A DNA stretch of 44,739 bases from assembly GCA_022925895.1 (NCBI GenBank), contig JAKSYS010000518.1, forward strand, positions 1-44,739, read 5' to 3'. Of this stretch, positions 21,884 through 34,596 are shown in pieces. The stretch is from Fragilaria crotonensis (taxonomy: Eukaryota > Bacillariophyta > Fragilariophyceae > Fragilariales > Fragilariaceae). The notes under the pieces are model-generated. The model saw only the letters and a program-made list of their open reading frames with translations. It searched no databases and was not told where the DNA came from. How positions within the stretch are numbered: position 1 is the stretch's first letter; the number at the start of each line of letters is the position of its first letter. The position numbers were made by a program, and so were the translations under genes.

Positions 21884-24168
21884 ATGAACGCCCCTTTGCT
21901 TCATCGCCTCCCCAAACCACAACGTCTGTTTGTCCACCAAGACACCCTCGAGGAGATCACCAATCCCCAAAACTTCCAATTTCATCGGAGACTCAATGCG
22001 CCTGTTGCGAATAACGAGGTGATTGTCGACGCAGGAGGTATCTCCCCCATCGACCACAAACGAAGGCTATTTATGAAGGAACTCCCCCACTACATCAGGC
22101 AAAGCACAGAAGATGCTGTGAATCTCCCCTTCAGGCATCGCACGGCTGGCGCGATCTCGCACTCCTGATTCTCTTCGGGCACATCGTAGGGGCGGCACTC
22201 CCCCAAATCACATTGCTTTTCCTTCCATTGCCCTCTGTCAATGCCGGCCTCGATGGCAATCGCCTTTTCGTGTACGGAGTGATGACATTCTACGAGCTAA
22301 TGATAACGAGTGCTTTCGTTGCAACTTTCTATCTTGCTATGTCGCAAGGGAGTATCCCTCTCCATGTCCGAATTGCGGCGGTTGCCACTGGAGTCAGCGT
22401 TGCGAAGCTGTTCGACGCTTTTATTGCCGAGTGCTGGTTCATGTCGAAGCAAGCAATTTTTCCGATCCCGTTCTCGATCATTGGCTCAGTCAGTGTGGCT
22501 CTTCCATTTGCATTTGCAACAATCTACGTGATGCTTCCGAACAAGGCTGAAATCGCGACGCGACAGAAGTTCTGGCGTTGCTTGTTGCTCATTGTTTCGA
22601 TAATTGTCTCAATAGACATCGCCATCCTATGGGCTGTCGTCCTTGTTATCCTCCGAGGAAGCAAGTGGCAAAAAGCATGGGCATTCGCGTTTGAGATTCT
22701 CAAGATTTTCTGCAGAAACATTCTGGTTGGACAAATTGCCTTGAGAGTCAATCCAAAGAAACTCGTCGCTTTGCAGTTTGTCGTCGAAATCATTTTCACT
22801 GGCACACAGATCACATCCCTTGCCTACATTCAGGGACTTGCTTCCTTCTTGGTGTTGCTCGTGTCCACACCATTGTCTCTTTTCTTCCGGTACTACGCAG
22901 GACATGACCGACTAATGATCCTTCTGTGCTACTCGTCGAAGAAGGCTATTCGTAACGCAATTGGAGACACACGTAACGATGAAACTGTTCAACAGCATTT
23001 TGGGAGCAACCATGTGCTTCAAGTGGCATCTGGCTTGATCACGATGTCTCGGTCGCAAGTGCATGTCTTCGGTATGGCGCTTGAACAAGCGCAGGGAAAA
23101 CCACAATTGCATGCAGATTGGTCTGAACGTGCAATTGAGCGAATAGGGGGAGATAATAAGGGAATTGAGAGGACCGTAAATGAGGATGTTGACGACGAAG
23201 AGTGCCCTACTGAAAGGCTGGCCGTTGACGATTGTGCTTCACACACTTCAGACATCGAAAGCTACAGTGACGCCGTCAGCGTTGAGGTGGAATCAGCCGC
23301 TGAGAAGGATTTAATGCCAGTTGTACACGACGTTGACGACGGGTTGTCACATGAAAGAGACGACCATGCCGGAGCTTCGAAGTGCGACTGTGCTGTTGTA
23401 TCGTACTCAAGCCCCATCACGAGGGACGGAGAGAGTACTACCGAAGCAGAATCTGCATCTGAAGATGACGCTCTTCACATGATGGAGCAAGGCCAATCCG
23501 TCATCGACGAAATGGAACTGTCATATGGAGGCGATTCTTCCAGAGCGATTCAAGACTGTGGCGAGTCAGTCAATGGTGTCGAACCACTCGAGTCATGCGA
23601 CTCCCATTTTTCTCTTTCACACACGGTTCGAGCTGAATCGGAGGAAGAACAACGCAGACTTTACCGAGAGTATCTTATGGCTCCCATCGAGGAAGCAGAG
23701 CACGTGGAGGAGAGCCCTGACCAACGGCAATTATACAACACCGTCGATGCCGTTGGATCAGAACTCCTGGCAACCATCATTCGTGTGCAGTTCTTGATAG
23801 CCATTGTTCTTGGACGAAGCCTTCCAATACGAAAACATGTGAACCACACATATGACGTGCCAGATGTGCCTTGGCGCAATGGAATAATCTACGGCTGGGT
23901 GCTTGTCATAGTGAACGTTCTTATGATTGCCTTCTTTTCGAGAGCATTCCGCGGGCATGAGGGCGATCGAAAGCTGACCATGAGTGGCATCGTGTCGTAT
24001 GTTTTTCGAAACAATTTTTGGATCATATTTCTGTGGCTCGCAGCATCCGGTATCCTTGCCAACTTTGTTCGAATCAATCATTTTGGAGCCGATTTTTCGT
24101 TCGAGTTCGTGTGGCTTTTGTGCCGATCTCCAGGAGAGATGGCATGGCCAGGGTGTGTGATAAATTGA
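21884..24168 (+). CDS. Polytopic membrane protein of unknown family
   Basis: Probable exons are 21884-22018 and 22135-24168, joined by a GT-AG intron of 116 bp (phase 0, CTTCAG acceptor), giving 722 aa. ATG 21884 (ACCATG context) is preferred; ATG 21806 is a possible longer start. The N-terminal half has about six or seven hydrophobic spans, from LALLILFGHIVGAALPQITL near residue 50 to LASFLVLLVSTPLSLFF. A long acidic, Ser/Glu/Asp-rich loop of roughly 200 residues follows. Three more spans come near the end (LLATIIRVQFLIAIVLG, IIYGWVLVIVNVLMIAFF, FWIIFLWLAASGILANFV). I recognise no transporter or channel signature. The acidic loop could be cytosolic and regulatory or metal-binding. The intron rests on splice sites and frame only. 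Confidence 0.6.
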
Positions 24169-24817
24169 TCGATGACACGTTGCAGGCTAGAAAGTCAAGG
24201 TGTTCCCCTTTGTTTAGGGTGACAAGATAGATGATCTAAGCCACCCTCACCGCCAGATACAGCATTCCTTCGTCGTCCCCGAGCATTGTATGTTCATAGC
24301 ATTGTAGCAGTACTACAAGTACCTGGTACCTGCCATCGTGTTCTCACATCACTCGTATGACATAATCTCGCAAGTCATAAAACGTCCTACTACTACCGGT
24401 AGTAGGTACCGGCAGTATGCATACACCAAACACGGAGTAGCTGGTACTGCATACCAGTACTCTACTACAGTGGGCTTAAAGCTCAACGCTCAACTACGAC
24501 AGTATGTTAGCCAAATTACGGGTGCTGGTAATACTGTACTGGAGTAATCAGTAATCCAGAACACCGATCTCCGCAACCCGCAGCAAGGGTATGGGATACT
24601 GTACTGTTGTACCTGGTACTACGGAGTACAGTGGAGGGCGAGTACCAGATAGACCAGTACCGGTACAACTGACATCCAGTGCAACGATATGACAGTGCAA
24701 CAGTGCGCGTGGACAACGCAACAGGCAACACACATCAGACACGATTCGGGCGACAATGACAAACAATGACGACTCAGTAACTCAGGGTGGTAACAACGAC
24801 AACCACAACTTGAGATA
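24169..24817. other. GTAC-rich promoter side of TTL-like gene
   Basis: GTAC and GGTACC-type motifs are dense from 24305 to 24665, ending about 155 bp before the ATG at 24818. No gene. Confidence 0.5.
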
Positions 24818-26468
24818 ATGAAGAGACGCGTCAATCGACCGCAGGAGTCTGTCGCGCTTAATCATGGAGCAACTGGCGTCTATCAACGGAATGACAGAAG
24901 TAACGCTACCATAAAGTATCTCGCAACACACGGCCTCAAAGTTGCAGCCATAACCATTGTCGCCGTCCTACTTGTGGCCTTCAAAAACCCTACCTCAACG
25001 CGCCGAAGCAGACTCCATATAGGCCCACCTTCTGGTTTCGTGGTACGCCCCACCAAAAAGGAGCGATACACTCGCGTGCCTGAAACCTGTAAACGCACCT
25101 TTCACATCCCAGCCAGTGCCGACTTTCGTCTTCCCGTCATTCGCGCCCTGCGAAGTCTCGGTTGGAGGATGGCGACAAACGAGCAGACGGCGCACCTTAT
25201 TTGGGACAAATTTGTTCAGAGAAAGCGATACTCTGCTTTGCATCCCTGGCAACGATACAATCATATTCCAGGCTTTGAAAGCTGGGATCGAAAGGACTTG
25301 TTTGTGAAAGGATTTCAGGACTATCGAACACGACATCCAGAAAAGTCACTCTACTTTTTACCAGAAACCTACATATTGGGAACGGAAGAGGGTCAATTGG
25401 CATTTGAAGAACGTCTAGAAAACGGAGGGTTGAAACAGCCGTGGGTTTTGAAGGTAGGTTAAGGGCCTTGTAACTTTCTAAGTTGCTCTTGCTACACTGG
25501 GCCCTCACCTGTCTCGTCAGATTCCTAGCGTCAACAACGGTAGAGGTATTGAGATGCTGGGTGGTGATTCACGTGGACTTCATAACGTCGTCGAGCGAGT
25601 CCGGTCCGAGATTGAGGCTCTGGCCAAGAACGAAACGCTGGATCAAGACGAAACCATTGGTGAATCTTCTGGACTTCCGCAGTCGCCTGAGGAGGAAAAG
25701 CGTTTGAGAAGGGGTAAATCCAAATGGATTAAGAAAAAGTACAGTAGCTACGTCATCCAGACGTTCATTTGTAATGAATTGACATGGACCGGGAACCGCA
25801 AGTTCGACTTTCGCATGTGGTGGATGGTGGCGTCAATCGACCCCCTCATCGTGCTTTACGCGGACGGCTACGCACGAATCGGCAATTCAGTCTACGACGA
25901 GACCGACTTCAGTGACACCTCAAAGCAGCTCACGGCAATGACAAACCTCGCAGGCGAGCTCAAGGGGACTATGGACGAGGTGAAAGAGGTTGTATACCAA
26001 CACTACTATCGCAATTATGGCGTGCTTAGCAAGAGGTTCAAAGGGGACCCCGTTCAGCATGTGCGCAATCAAATGATGGAAGCAATTGCGGAGACTGTGG
26101 CTGCTTTCAAAGAGAAAACATTTGGCAACGACAAAGGAGCCCGGTTTTCACCCGAGAATGGCATATCACTCTACGGCGCCGATTTCGTGTTGGACAACAA
26201 CTTGGATGTTTGGTACTTGGAATCTCAAGCTGGGCCTGGATTGATTGAAGACTACGATTTTCGCGTTGCTATGCATCGTCAGTACCTCAGAACCATGTTC
26301 ACAGTAATGGAGGAGATTCAGGACAAGATAGAGGCCAATCCAAATGCCAGTGTCCTGCCGTTAAACGCCGATATCGAAGGTTGGGACATCATATATGCCG
26401 GAGATTGGATGTACCAGTACAAGGAGTATGAAAGAGGGCCACCAGTGCAAACATGTAGCATCACTTAG
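24818..26468 (+). CDS. Membrane-anchored tubulin-tyrosine-ligase-like (TTLL) protein
   Basis: Exons 24818-25453 and 25521-26468 are separated by a 67-bp GTAGGT...GTCAG intron (phase 0); the product is 527 residues. A single N-terminal membrane segment (about 40-56) suggests a type II anchor, which is unusual for a TTL family whose known substrates are cytosolic. The TTL/ATP-grasp domain runs about 120-460: WVLK at 209-212 followed by NNGRGIEML, YVIQTFI near 290, RKFDFRMWWMV near 305 and YGADFVLDNN...WYLESQAGPGL near 430-452. Family members ligate Tyr, Glu or Gly to proteins. With a luminal catalytic domain the target need not be tubulin; that is inference. The usual LExN metal site appears here as LESQ. 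Confidence 0.85.
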
Positions 26469-27763
26469 GTCAATGACGGTGTTTCAAAGAGTCGATCGCG
26501 CCACATGGAGGAACGCATGGCAATAAAATCCTAGTTCTAACCTTCAATCGCTGACCCCGTCACGTTTGTCCTTGTCGAGTAGCTTTCCAAGCATACAAAC
26601 ATATCCTGGATCTTTCACAAGACGCAGATGCCAGGAGTATCGCATTTGCCTGCACTATATCTTTGGGTATGACTTGCACATGTGACGTCATGTATTTGGT
26701 CAGTGATCATGACTATGTTTAGCAGCAACACGTCAATCTCTTTGTAGACAGGGAGACGCGTGACCAGATTAATTGATTCTGGGGAAGGAAGTGGTATTAT
26801 CCAACATGCCGACGACTGCACTAAGATGCTGATAAAGATTGATATTGACCCCCCCCCCCCACTTCGGGGCACATCAACTGGTAGTACGACGCAAGAGACG
26901 ATGGCGCTGTGGAAAAATCGATGTTACGAATTACCGCAGAAATTCCAGGCTCGGCACGACTGCAAGGAAATCGCCCGATCAAGACATAACTTAGCGCCTG
27001 TGAGCCAAAACCTTTGCCCTTGGCCTTGATAGGGATGATTCCTTGTCGACAAGAGGAAGCGAATGCCATGTTTACGAAAAGATTTTATGGCAAAGAACTG
27101 GTCACACGTGACCACAATTTCAAAACGCAAGAATCGATGCGCCATCATTAAATCTTCTGTTCGGCAGTTGTTCCACTAGAAGCAGTGTCTAGCATGGGAG
27201 CACTCCCGCGTAGAGGGTTCTCATCGTAACCAGCAAGGAATGGGATTCGAAACCATTCTGGAACCCGCTACTAGGCACTTTTGCCGTGGGCGTTAGTGGA
27301 AGCGTCCAACTAATAAGGAGAAGGACCTTCCATTAAGGGAACCCAAGTCTAAGTTTTAGATGTGCGGCTGGTTCCATTCTGCAACATGCGATCTTCCGTT
27401 TGACCTGTGTTCAAGTGGAAGCATTTGACAATCGTCGAGACAAACTTTGCACCTCGCAAGCTCCAATAGTAAAGCGGCAAAGGGGCGCAGTCGTGCCTTT
27501 GTGGAAGTCCCAACTAGAAGAAACCCAGGCATTTCCCGTCACGGAAAAGGGAAGTGCAGGTGAAGATGGGACATTGCTTCGACGGAAGGTCGAAGCACGG
27601 AGAGTCCCGAGCTTTGGGTGTTAGGTGGATACCGAGCAACTCGTAGACTCATAGTCAAGCTACGAGCATCCCACTAACCTCCCATGACGGCAATCTCAGC
27701 CAACAGATCACAATTCGATTTGAAGACAAAGCAATAGGCTCATTCATCCATCACAATCGCAAA
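26469..27763. other. Intergenic, no supported gene
   Basis: A run of C residues lies at about 26850-26859. The sequence at 27170-27345 contains small hairpins (GGAATGG...CCATTC) but does not fold as a tRNA. No GTAC cluster lies here. Open frames up to 89 codons have no recognisable domain. Confidence 0.4.
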
Positions 27764-28988
27764 ATGAAACTACTTCTGGTTCTTCTTTCGACATTGGCCT
27801 TTGCCGCTGCCAAGAAGTCTTCCTTGCGAAGCGCTGATGACATGGTTGTGACCGTCCAAGAGACCCACTACACATTCGACGTCGACGCGGACATTGAACC
27901 CGAGGCATCCGCAGCAGTCGACGACTTCGTGTCTGCTTGTCTCACCAAATCCTTCAATACCATCCACGATCCCAAACAGTATCGTGTCATCGCCGTCGAC
28001 GTCGAGAGTGAAATCGTCGTCCCTGATTCCAACAACTTCGCCACGAGTGTCGCTGCCGCACCGACGAGGAGCTGTAAGTACCTCAGATGCATCCTGCTAC
28101 GAGTAAAATTCATGGCCATCAGCGTGTCTCACAAAGTTCCTGATTTCCTTCCTTGTCACTCCCAGGGAGCCCATTCCGCTACGGATACTGGGGCGATCTC
28201 TGGACTGTCTCGTGCCGCTACTGCAACCCCGACTTGCTCACATCGGAACATGACTACCCAGCCTGGGAGGAAGCGTTCTGTACTTGCCTTCAAGGATCGT
28301 CCGATGAAGTCATCGCGACAGCAACCATGTGTCACATTGAACGCTCTGATCATGCCGTCGAGGATGTCATCTTAGACAGTAAAGTTGTCGACGCTGCAAC
28401 AGGGAATGACATGGTTGTGACCGTCCAAGAGACACACTACACGTTCGACGTCGACGCGGATATTGAACCCGATGCATCTGCAGCAGTCGACGACTTCGTG
28501 TCTACTTGTCTCACCAAATCCTTCAATGCCATCCACGATCCCAAACAGTATCGTGTCATCGCCGTCGACGTCGAGAGTGAAATCGTCGTCCCTGATTCCA
28601 ACAATTTCGCAGCGAGCGTGCCTGCAGCACCAACTAGGAGCTGTAAGTATCTCAGATGCATCCTGCTACGAGTACACTCTGCTTGCACAGCATGGCCATC
28701 AGTATGTCTCACAAAGATCCTGATTTATTTCCTTCTCACGCACAGGAGCCCTTCCGCTACGGATACTGGGGCGATCTCTGGACTGTCTCCTGCCGCTACT
28801 GTAACCCTGACTTGCTCACATCGGAACACGATTACCCAGCCTGGGAGGAAGGGTTCTGTACTTGTCTCCAAGGATCGTCCGATGAAGTCATCGCGACAGC
28901 CACCATGTGTCACATTGATCGTCCAGATGATTCCACAACTGATATTGTTGCCGCCAACATGGGCGAAACGTCGACAAAGTTCGCTTAG
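27764..28988 (+). CDS. Secreted protein with two near-identical halves
   Basis: The signal peptide (MKLLLVLLSTLAFAAA) is followed by a unit repeated at a 569-bp offset: DMVVTVQETHYTFDVDADIEP...SEIVVPDSNNF, an intron, then FRYGYWGDLWTVSCRYCNPDLL...FCTCLQGSSDEVIATATMCHI. The unit is Cys-rich at its end. No known family. Exon 1 is 27764-28073, intron 1 28074-28165 (GTAAGT...CCAG, phase 1), exon 2 from 28166. In the second copy the equivalent sites (28643/28745) put a stop codon at the junction; a donor at 28672 with the same acceptor keeps the frame to 28988 (352 aa). Compared with copy 1, copy 2 lacks two single bases right after the acceptor. Probably an extracellular or cell-wall protein made by a recent internal duplication. 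Confidence 0.7.
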
Positions 28989-31088
28989 TACACAGTACAG
29001 AATTGGTTGGAGCCGTGTGCTCTCATTTTAGAAAATGATCGAGCTGGATTCATGTGGTCCTCATTTGTCAATTGAACTGGTCGTCAAGGCTATATAATGT
29101 CTGACAAATAACAGGACAACATAATGCATAACTCTCATCTCCTCACTATCCTGGGTGTTCATTTGTCTGACAGTCGCATTGTACAATCATCGTCGTGCCA
29201 GTAGTTCTAACCGCCGAGTGCAACACCTACAGTAAAAGTCTTCGAATGATATCATGTTCTTGAACACGCGTCACTCCTTGGAAATTTTTGGAAAGACTGC
29301 TCTCCTGAATTGTGGAACGAGCAGTAGTCGAAACGTCAGTAAGAGAAAGGCGGAGTTATGTCCACGTGTCGCCAATGACCGTTGACAAGTTATCATAACA
29401 ACATTGGGCGTTCTAACATCTGGCACCCTCTCAACTCTCAACCCACTCAACTGGCATTTCGACTTTCGACCATAGACGTCACGGCTTCAGGAGTCGTACG
29501 GATCAGAGATGTCTCCTTGCCCAGTCATTCGTTTCGATCTGTGCACATCACACTGACGAAAACAACCGTGTTGTGCGTTCGACGCACTTCACAAGGTATC
29601 TGTAGTTACTGCGGTAGTTAGAATTACTAATAAAATAAGTAATATATGGTGCAGGTTCTGAGCATGAAGTCATTCATCGACACTTTGGTTAGAATTGTCG
29701 ATTTTGACGTCCGGCATAGTACTGTAACATGCACGTTGACTCGTAGTACCACCTAGCTAGTAGTTGAGACTTTGTGAATCATGTCCAATGTCCAATGTCA
29801 AGTTATACTTCACTCTCCGAGAACGACGAAGTCATAGGTGGGAGCCCGTGTATGTCCCCTAATCAAGCCGGCCATGACCTGCAGTAGTGTACGGGAGTAC
29901 TGAATTCTACTCAGTACTGGTACAGTGTACGGTGTTTCCATCCTCAGAGGTGCAGACTGAGATTCGTAGGTAAAGTTGATGTGTAACTAAATTTGCAATA
30001 TATAATTTGTAAAGTTGATTTTTTTAGAAAAGCTCGATCGGCTCGATTAGGGGACATACACGGCCTCCCATTAAAATTAAACTCCATTGGGATTGCCCTG
30101 TTTTTTAGTTATAACTCTTCATATAGAGCTTATCCTACTAAAACATACCCGCTCAGGTTTGACTTTCTGTCGTACAATGTACTGGAGTGCTCCAGTAGCA
30201 ACGACACTACCACAGACTCGATGACCAAAGGAGGGGTATTGTATGAGCATACTTTGTACTGGTCCTAAGGACTCGTTCGCTGGTACTACAGTACATGTAC
30301 CAGGGTACGCCCAGACTCCGCGCTCCTGCTGACCTGGCAACTCAAGTTCTCCGAACTTGCTGAGTACAAGAACCTGCTATGTTCATACACATATAATCGT
30401 GAAATTTATGATCGACTAACTTACGATAGTACTGACTACTAGAAGTACTGGCAGAACCGAGTATGTCATACGACTACCTGTTTTGAGGACTGCAGAACGT
30501 AGCACATGAATAATAAATGCAGTTGTACTGGTACAATTATTACAAGAACGAGGTATTCGGAGTACGGTTTGCACGTCGAAAGACTGAAAATCTATGCTAC
30601 GGGGTGGTTTATGGTCTTTTGATGATGGATCATGGATCAGACATTGTCACATCGGGACATAATCGCAAGTGGGGACATCGACATGTTTCAGAGTGGACGG
30701 AATAATTGTACCTTGTCATAGTATTTTTCTGCTTGCGGTACTTCCTGCTTTCGACCAAAAGTTGTTCGTATTGCTTTTTAGAGGAATCTTGCGTTCCTGT
30801 ATCATATGCACATAATAGGTTTGCATGTCTACTAGTACCAGGGACAGTCGTAAACTCAACACACGACACCATACTCGTACCCGTTCAAAGGCCGCTTGCT
30901 TCTTCGGTTTACGAACACCTCGTGTTAATCGCTCTACACTTCGAATATTCCAGTACATCGAGTAAACCGCATGTTGTTTTCCGCTCATCCGAAACAACGC
31001 AGCTCCACGTCAATTATTAAGGCTATAGTACGCATCAGATTGATCAGTTCAACAGCTACACCCTATCACTCCCCAGGCAGAACAACAG
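28989..31088. other. Long intergenic stretch with GTAC clusters
   Basis: No gene is supported. GTAC clusters lie at about 29715-29745, 29885-29930, 30170-30300, 30430-30545 and, sparsely, 30830-30960. The last ends about 130 bp before the GPCR start. Holds the inverted-repeat element noted separately. Confidence 0.45.
29839..30070. repeat. Inverted-repeat element, 31-bp arms
   Basis: Arms 29839-29869 and 30040-30070 are reverse complements at 29 of 31 positions (TGGGAG..CGTGTATGTCCCC core). The 170-bp interior is A/T-rich and non-coding. No clear target duplication flanks it, so it may be an old MITE or a chance-kept hairpin. Confidence 0.5.
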
Positions 31089-34000
31089 ATGATGAGAGCC
31101 GTTGGCCTGGCGTTGTTGAGTATTTCAGTGTCTCAAGCAATCTACGACCTTGACTACTTCGACAACTTGCGCAGAAATGGAAATGAAAGTAATGTTACAG
31201 CCATTAAATCTCCGTCAAATACTGAACGCCTCTGGAATGTGACCTTAGACAATGGTGACACGTTTAATTTGGCGCAATTTTCTGTGTTCCTACCCTTCAG
31301 TGACGGAACCAATATTCGCGACGCTGCTGGAAACGAAATGGCAGCGGCACTCATGGCCGTTCACCATTTCAACAACCCTGAACTCTCTCCCCATTTGGCA
31401 CTCACTGAAGATCTCGAGGCCATCGCAGATTGCAAAATTAAGTTGACTGCTGACTTTCACGATACTCGTTACAGCCCCATTGATACCACCCGTCTCTTCA
31501 CCAATATTCTTCAACGTGAAAATGTCTTCCAAGAACCTGCACCATCCGGGGTCATTGGAGCATACCGCTCGGCTGTGACATCCCCGCTAGCCATTCTGAC
31601 TGGTGTCAATGGCATTCCCCAAGTCAGTCATGCTTCTACATCCACTGATTTTGATGTCAAGGAACAATACCCCTACTTTGGGAGAACTGTTACTTCTTCA
31701 ACCGGTGAAGCAGCAGTACTAGTACAACTCTTTCAGAGTCTCGGCTCCACGCATGTCGGGGTCCTCTTTGTCACCGATGCTTTTGGAAGCGCGCTCCAAA
31801 AAGCATTTCAGGATGCCGCGTCCGAGGCATCCATTGTTACCGACTCTGTGGCCTTTTCGTACTCGGCGGATCTCTCTGGCGATGAGATCCCAAACGCTGT
31901 TGCCTCTCTCAAAGGAACTCAATTTCGTCACCTTTTAATCATTTCCTTTGAACTTCACTATGACACTATCATGACGGCGGCGTACGACCAGGGATTGGTG
32001 GGCGATGACTATTTGTGGATTTTCGATGGCATGGATTATATCACATTTCACCGTAATTTGACTTACCCCGAAGGTACGTGCATTTTGTTTTTGGAATCCT
32101 GCGTGCTTTACTTTCACCATAGAATTGCGTCGCAAACTATCGCAACCCGCGCTAAATCTCGCTTTATCTCCTTTCAGGTTCCCCACTTGCCAAGGCAACT
32201 AGCGGCGTCGGAATCTTCAATATGCAAGGCGGACTTCGACCTGAGATTCGTTTCCCGATGTGGACACCGTGCCCCTCGAGGAAAATCCAACTACGTCATT
32301 CGAATTATTCCGCACGGCCTGGCGAAAGACCGTTGAAGACGACGCCTTCACTGAGTATGCCCGAAGCCGCGTGCCAACGACTCTGGCCAATATCACGGGT
32401 TTCGATCCAGATTTCCTAATCAGCGAAGAAGGCGCAGGTTTGGCGCCTTTTGTATATGATGCCGTGACGGGCCTTGCATTATCCTACTGCCGTGCCGCCA
32501 ACGCTGCTAATGCCTCGGTCAACTTTGAATTCGACGGAGCAGACGTGTTTGCGGAGTTTTCCATTCTTGACATTAACGGCGCATCCGGCAACGTGGAGAT
32601 AATTGAGGAAACGGGTACGAGGAATTTCACAACTGTGCGTTTTATGCTGTTTAATGTTCAGCCCTATGAGGTTGATGATAATGGCATTCAAAGCTACAAA
32701 ATGGTTCCTGTCAAGTTCTATGATAATGAGTGGAGCGTGGTCGAAGGTCGAGATTATGTCTATGCTGAGGGAGGCACCGCTACGCCCTCGTCCCTCCCTC
32801 CTCCGCAAATGGAATATAATTACATTGGTGAAACTGGCCGTGCGGTCGGTTATACCTTGATGGGCATTGTCATCCTTGGATCGTGCGCCGCGTTTGTCTG
32901 GATGATCTTTTACCGAAACGAGCGCGCGATCCGGTCGTCCCAGCCACTTTTCCTCTTCATGGTAGCCTTTGGTTCGTTGGTGATGGCGTCATGCATTATT
33001 CCTCTTAGTGTTGAAGAGCCTGTTCCGGAGAGCGGCCTGGATGCTGCGTGTATGGCAGCTCCTTGGTTGTATGTGTCAGGAGCTGTCATTGCCTTTAGCT
33101 CTCTCCTCGCTAAAACTCGAGGTGTTCGCCATGTACGTCTGCCACCAATGTTTGCATTGCTCGGTCTTCCGCGGTTACTCACATGTTTCTTGCTGTACAG
33201 GCCTACATGAACCCCAACCTCGATTTCATTCACGTCACCACTTTCGACATTCTTGGAACTTTTTTTGTTCTTTTCATGGCGAACTTTATTGTTATGATTA
33301 CGTGGCAATTGGTCGCTCCTTTGGAGTGGACTCGGGTGGATCGCGATTCAACCGACGTCTTTGATCGTGCAGTGGAATCTTACGGTCTTTGCACGAATGA
33401 TGGTGCTCTTCCTTTCGTTGTCGTCATTGTGATAATGAATATTGGAGTCCTCATTGTTGCCAACTGGTGGGCATACCAGGCTCGCAACATTGAGACTGAG
33501 TACCACGAGAGTCGCTACATTGGAATCGCCATGGCATCTATTTTGCAGGCGTGGGGCATGGGAATTCCAATCCTGATTGTCGTTTGGGACAACCCTCAAG
33601 CCAAGTTCTTTGTTGAGGCTGGTATTATCTTCGTTACCGCCTTGGCAGTGCTGCTCCTAATCTTCATTCCCAAGATTCTTGCCGTTCGCTCTGACCGTGC
33701 CAAGGATGCGGAGGAGAAGAAGCGTCATAACGCCGCCACCACGACCACCAGCACATCGCAAGACCGCAAGAAGGAAGACGTTGAAGAGCGCTCGAGGTCG
33801 AAGTCCGCTGAAGGGGACAGTGACAAGGAGGATAGCATCGCAGATTATGCAGAAATACTCCAAGCGTCTCAAGATATGACTGCGGCCGCTGCGGAGGTAG
33901 CTCAGGGCATGCAAGGAAGTTCGTCCTCAAATGAATCCATATCAGGAGAGGAGGATGCACATGCGCAAGGAACAGAGTCGCCATCGACCGGGTCAAGACG

Positions 34001-34382
34001 TAGCACACTCAGAGGTAGTTTTGTGGATTCTCTTGCCAAGTCCATGCGTTTCAGCTCAGGGGCGCTATCATTGTCCACAGAAGGTGGCGATGGAAGCGTC
34101 GCTGACACTGTGGGGGGGATTCGAGTGACGCACAATCCAAGAGTAAGTAACGATGACGCTATGCACCTTCCCTTGACTCAAGTATTTCTCTGACAACTAT
34201 GTTTATCGTCAAAACAACAGTCGATACGAAATTTGCAGGTTTCCGGCGGGGTCGAGTTTTCGCGCGCTCAGTTGGAATATTTAGAGGATTTGCCGCAGCG
34301 CATCGATAGTGTCCAAGAAGTGAGCGAAAATAACGAGGACAAAGATTCCGAACCGGCAGAGAGGACTATTACTTGTCCATGA
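31089..34382 (+). CDS. Class C (GABA-B/mGluR-like) G-protein-coupled receptor
   Basis: Exons 31089-32073, 32178-33132, 33201-34142 and 34221-34382; introns of 104, 68 and 78 bp are GT-AG (a second in-frame acceptor for the last lies at 34238). A signal peptide (about 17 aa) and a periplasmic-binding-like Venus flytrap domain are followed by seven membrane spans starting GRAVGYTLMGIVILGSCAAF. TM3 carries the class C cysteine (ACMAAPWLYVSGAVIAFSSLLAKT); ESRYIGIAM precedes TM6 and FIPK ends TM7. The Ser/Glu-rich tail is about 190 residues with a helical end. Such receptors bind amino acids or small ligands at the cell surface; the ligand is unknown. A 1-base frame break lies at about 32244-32260 in otherwise continuous homology. 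The start is ATG 31089 (or 31092). Confidence 0.88.
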
Positions 34383-34596
34383 TGTCATTTGATGGTTTTG
34401 TGACATAAAGCAATATTTTGAATCTACGTAATAATAGTCAAGGACATTATATGCACTTCTGTGGCTTTATCTTCGAAGTTATGGGGACGCTCACAGATCG
34501 CGGTCCCTGACGAACATAGAAGGGAAACGAGAAGCTACACATTAGCAAAATCAGCGATGAAGCGAACCAATAAAAATGCTGAATGGTAATGGAAAC

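Noticed and set aside
27170-27345. tRNA-like GATTCGAAAC segment
   Set aside because: The stem-loop has a 9-base loop and no acceptor, D or anticodon arms fit around it.
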